8,573 nucleotides of DNA from Gammaproteobacteria bacterium (lineage in GTDB: Bacteria > Pseudomonadota > Gammaproteobacteria > UBA1113): contig JAIELR010000092.1 in the NCBI GenBank assembly GCA_019752835.1, forward strand, positions 1-8,573. The letters run 5' to 3'. The position numbers and the translations under genes were made by a program. Positions 6,202 through 8,573 of the stretch are shown one piece after another. The stretch's first letter is position 1. Each line of letters begins with the position of its first letter. A model generated the notes under the pieces. The model was given only the letters and a program-made list of their open reading frames with translations, was not told where the DNA came from and did not search any database.

Positions 6202-7430
6202 AACGTACGACTTTGATGGTGATGCACGCCGTCATGCTTATGGCCTTTATCGGCCTCTTTCTGATCTGAGCCAAGACCCTTAGCGGCTTCTTTATTCATC
6301 AATCCTTCTGGCCTAGGGTGTTCCTTTTTTTCTACTTTTTCGATGGACGGTTTGAGCAAGTTAGTCTGTTGTTTATCGGACTGCATCGCTTTTTTGATAA
6401 GGAAGCTCGCGGCTTTTGCACCTTCTTTAGCCAATCCTACGAAACCCACTTTCGCAATTTTACCAATAGTGCTCAATACCGCGGCGGTTCGCTTTATCAG
6501 TTCTATCCCAAGCGAGTCTTCTTTTTTATTGCTTTGTGTTGTGGGCTGAACTTGTTTTTTATCTGTAGTATGAGGCGTAATTTTTTTAGATGAGATAGAG
6601 TCCAGTACATTCGTCAGTCCATTAGCGGCCTTGGCTAGAAGTGAAGAGTCGGTAATAGGTTTATTTATAGGTTGTTTATTTTCTACAGTTTGATGAGAAA
6701 CTTCTTTGGATGAAGGGGTACTCGTTACGCCCGTCAGTCGTTGGGCTGCATGAGCTAACCTCGAAGAGCTTTCATTGACGCTATTCGCGAATTGTTGTGT
6801 TTGTTTTTTATCGGGATTTGGGGATAAATCAGCTACTGAAGATAAAACGGCTCCCGTTGCTTCGAGTTTTTGTTGAACGAACTGTAAATTTCGAGCCATT
6901 TTTTCACGATTCTTAGCATATTTTTGTTCGAGTTGTTCCATTTTTTTCTGGTAATTGGGTTTGTTGGCAGAATGGGACTTGTGTTGTTGCCCTGTTTGAC
7001 TTTGTTGTTGTTCAAGGTTAATGGGTCTGTCCATAGAGTCTATCCGAGCACCCTGCTCTCGTGAGTAGAGCTTATTTGCAAAATTCTTGAGCCCGCTTGC
7101 CGTATTCAGTTTTTTTTCGTTAAAATAGGTGGGGTCTGATAAATCACTCATAACTTGTCGATGAAGCTCATCCATCTTGGCGTTAAGCCTTACCCAAAAG
7201 GGACGATCTTTTGAATCATCAGGTAGGGCATCAAGCTTAGCATCACGTTCCGCCTTCTCCGCAGCAAAGCGAGCCTTATAGGCATCGTACACCCGCAGCA
7301 CATTCTCACGATACCCGATGGTAAAAGCTTCATTCTTATCTTTAGGATCCAACTTCTTAACTAAAAGTTCTCTGCGTGGATCAGACGATACATCTTTTCG
7401 AGATTCATTGGGCTTAGCGTCAACTGGCAT
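6198..7430 (-). CDS. Unrecognised hydrophilic protein with internal repeats
   Basis: I do not recognise this 410-residue protein. It is rich in K, Q, N, S and T. Residues about 40-135 look helical and charged (YDAYKARFAAEKAERDAKLD; DRPFWVRLNAKMDELHRQ). After a Q-rich linker (140-150), 158-192 is a likely coiled coil. Degenerate ~42-residue repeats follow: about 221-261 (SSSRLAHAAQRLTGV, then SSKEV and NKQP) and 262-304 (SSLLAKAANGLTNV, then SSKKI and KKQ), with a partial third from 306. Residues about 306-347 form a hydrophobic, lysine-spaced segment (VLSTIGKIAKVGFVGLAK), possibly amphipathic and membrane-associating. The tail is polar and His-rich (GHKHDGVHHH). There is no N-terminal signal peptide. 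The start ATG has only a weak upstream GAG, so a different start is possible. The stop TAG comes from a REP head, so the last three or four residues may not be ancestral. It could be a secreted effector-like or surface-interaction protein, but there is no direct evidence. Confidence 0.7.
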   Translation of the reverse strand: MPVDAKPNESRKDVSSDPRRELLVKKLDPKDKNEAFTIGYRENVLRVYDAYKARFAAEKAERDAKLDALPDDSKDRPFWVRLNAKMDELHRQVMSDLSDPTYFNEKKLNTASGLKNFANKLYSREQGARIDSMDRPINLEQQQSQTGQQHKSHSANKPNYQKKMEQLEQKYAKNREKMARNLQFVQQKLEATGAVLSSVADLSPNPDKKQTQQFANSVNESSSRLAHAAQRLTGVTSTPSSKEVSHQTVENKQPINKPITDSSLLAKAANGLTNVLDSISSKKITPHTTDKKQVQPTTQSNKKEDSLGIELIKRTAAVLSTIGKIAKVGFVGLAKEGAKAASFLIKKAMQSDKQQTNLLKPSIEKVEKKEHPRPEGLMNKEAAKGLGSDQKEADKGHKHDGVHHHQSRTL

Positions 7431-7584
7431 GGCGATTACACTCGAGTTTTAGTATTAAAATAAGTACCATACCCTAATTATCAAGCATAAATATTAACGC
7501 ATTGTGAAAAGAGGGCGATTGTGGTTATCTGAAGATGGGTCGGCACGAAGGTCGGCCCCTACAAAGGAAAATTCGGGTTATCGC
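7431..7584. other. Spacer between the two minus-strand genes
   Basis: This 154-bp gap contains the GTAGGGGC-type repeat at 7537-7563 and an AT-rich stretch (about 7447-7510). On the minus strand, TTGATA followed after about 16 bp by TATTTT could be a weak promoter for the 410-residue protein, but the match is modest. The gap and repeat suggest the two genes are not tightly coupled. Confidence 0.35.
7537..7563 (-). repeat. Dispersed GTAGGGGC-type repeat, copy 2
   Basis: On the minus strand this reads TGTAGGGGCCGACCTTCG then TGCCGACCC, an imperfect palindrome containing two GTCGGC units on the plus strand (7539-7544 and 7551-7556). It shares the TGTAGGGGC head, a central CGTG and the GGGTCGGCACG module with copy 1 at 1049-1099. 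It lies just downstream of the ATPase gene. Confidence 0.6.
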
Positions 7585-8573
7585 TCAAATAGTACGGTTT
7601 TCTTTTTTTATCAATTGATCTGCCCACAACATTTTTAAAAAATCTTCCCAATAAATTATGTCAAACTCATTCTGTTTGCGGTTTATTTTGTCATGACTGA
7701 CTAGAATATAACGCTCACAGATATTTTCTTCTGCTAATGCGCGTAATCCTTTAAAATGCTTATCTTGAATTTTATTGGTTGCTTTTACCTCGATTGCAAT
7801 CTGACTTCCAATAATAAAATCCACCTCATGACCATGGGTCGTTCGCCAATAGTTTAACGACATGTGTAAACGCCGATAACTTAAATAAGCTCGTAACTCC
7901 AGTGCAATAAAATGTTCAAAAGCATCTCCATAGCGTTCTGATTGTGGATCGATGGTGGTTATTCCTGCCAGTGTGTTTCTTACACCCAGATCAAAAAGAT
8001 AAAATTTCGCGGAGCTAAGTGCTTTGCGCTTTTGCGATTTTGTCCAAGCAGGCAGCATGAAACCTAAAAATGTATCTTCCAATACATGATAGTATTCCCG
8101 TACCGTTGTTGCTGGCACAGCAGCATCGCTAGCAATGGTGGTAAAATTTAATATCTGTCCACTGGTTAAGGCCGCAGTTTGTAAGAATCGAGAAAAAGCG
8201 GGAATTTTACGAATAAAAGACTCCGCTTGTATTTCTTCTTTTAAGTAGGTACTCACATAGGCTATCAATTCTTCGGTAGGATATTCACTTAAATACACAG
8301 CGGGCAAGCCGCCAAAATGCAAATATCTTACCAAATTAAAATCAGGAATTTCATGACTAGTTAATGGAAATAATTGACACTCCCAAGCACGACCAGCGAG
8401 TAGGTTAACGTGTGCTCGATGGAGGGTACGGGCACTACTGCCAGTCAGTAAAAATTTAATACCACGTTCTTCAATCAAGCGATGGACTTCATTTAGCAAC
8501 AACGGAATTTTTTGCACCTCATCAATAACCACCATTTCAACATCAGCAGAAGCGTCAATTAACGATTCTAGCG
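7585..8573 (-). CDS. AAA_14/DUF4143-type ATPase, N terminus outside the window
   Basis: This belongs to the AAA ATPases with a C-terminal DUF4143 domain, a widespread family of unclear role often found in accessory regions. The frame stays open for 12 codons upstream of the first ATG (8535), reading LESLIDASADVE, so the gene continues past the edge. The P-loop (Walker A) is not visible. Numbering from that ATG, Walker B is MVVIDEVQKIP (1-11, acidic D5 and E6), followed by the sensor-like KFLLTGSSARTL (27-38), then LAGRAWECQLFPLT, a family hallmark. Residues about 90-190 form a helical/winged-helix region (TTVREYYHVLEDT). The C terminus carries a PD-(D/E)XK-like core: HEVDFIIGSQIAIEVKAT with D239, E249 and K251, plus upstream E207 and E213. 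About 60 residues seem missing compared with usual lengths near 380-430. What is visible is intact. The gene lies 154 bp upstream of the hypothetical gene on the same strand; a functional link is not evident. Confidence 0.9.
   Translation of the reverse strand, partial: LESLIDASADVEMVVIDEVQKIPLLLNEVHRLIEERGIKFLLTGSSARTLHRAHVNLLAGRAWECQLFPLTSHEIPDFNLVRYLHFGGLPAVYLSEYPTEELIAYVSTYLKEEIQAESFIRKIPAFSRFLQTAALTSGQILNFTTIASDAAVPATTVREYYHVLEDTFLGFMLPAWTKSQKRKALSSAKFYLFDLGVRNTLAGITTIDPQSERYGDAFEHFIALELRAYLSYRRLHMSLNYWRTTHGHEVDFIIGSQIAIEVKATNKIQDKHFKGLRALAEENICERYILVSHDKINRKQNEFDIIYWEDFLKMLWADQLIKKENRTI

Noticed and set aside
5835..6205. CRISPR array
   Set aside because: The repeats are mainly inverted, of unequal length and spacing, with no regular direct repeat-spacer pattern and no cas genes.
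6318..7015. Open frames at 6318-6593, 6343-6549 and 6833-7015 within the 410-residue gene
   Set aside because: They are low-complexity by-products (Phe-rich or Asn/Lys-rich) of the A-rich coding sequence of the longer minus-strand frame.
6198..8573. Toxin-antitoxin or defence pair formed by the ATPase and the hypothetical gene
   Set aside because: A 154-bp gap with a dispersed repeat separates them, the 410-residue protein has no toxin, nuclease or DNA-binding motif, and DUF4143 ATPases are commonly solitary.

Overview
The window looks like chromosomal DNA of a gammaproteobacterium. GC is about 40-45% by eye. The efflux pair is of a Gram-negative inner-membrane/periplasm type, and the intergenic spaces carry REP-like palindromes with a GTAG head as well as a second short dispersed repeat. 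A host-associated lineage such as the Legionellales would fit the HEAT-repeat protein and the lysine/glutamine-rich, repeat-bearing orphan, but nothing in the sequence proves this.

Layout, left to right. (1) 2-1129, plus strand: the C-terminal part of a HEAT-repeat protein that began before the window. Its tandem 105-bp units are partly near-identical, and its last codons run through a dispersed repeat. (2) 1130-1307: a spacer with a GTAG-type REP, then a strong sigma-70-like promoter whose -35 box sits inside a perfect 7+7 bp palindrome, a probable repressor operator. (3) 1308-5834, plus strand: a two-gene RND efflux operon, with a periplasmic adaptor (membrane fusion protein) followed by a 1042-residue HAE1-type inner-membrane transporter. 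No outer-membrane channel or regulator gene is present, so a TolC-like partner would have to be encoded elsewhere. (4) 5835-6197: a non-coding block made of nested inverted repeats, including 49-bp arms matching at 48/49, placed between convergent genes. (5) 6198-7430, minus strand: an unrecognised hydrophilic 410-residue protein with degenerate internal repeats and a lysine-spaced hydrophobic segment near the C terminus. Its stop codon lies in a REP head. (6) 7431-7584: a spacer with a second GTAGGGGC-family repeat. (7) 7585-8573, minus strand: an AAA_14/DUF4143-type ATPase, cut off by the window edge before its Walker A.

The only genes that clearly work together are the adaptor and the RND pump. 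The two minus-strand genes and the HEAT protein show no evident functional link to the pump. I found no convincing new multi-gene system. The points most worth a second look are the palindrome over the pump promoter, the 49-bp inverted-repeat element, and the unrecognised repeat-bearing protein.
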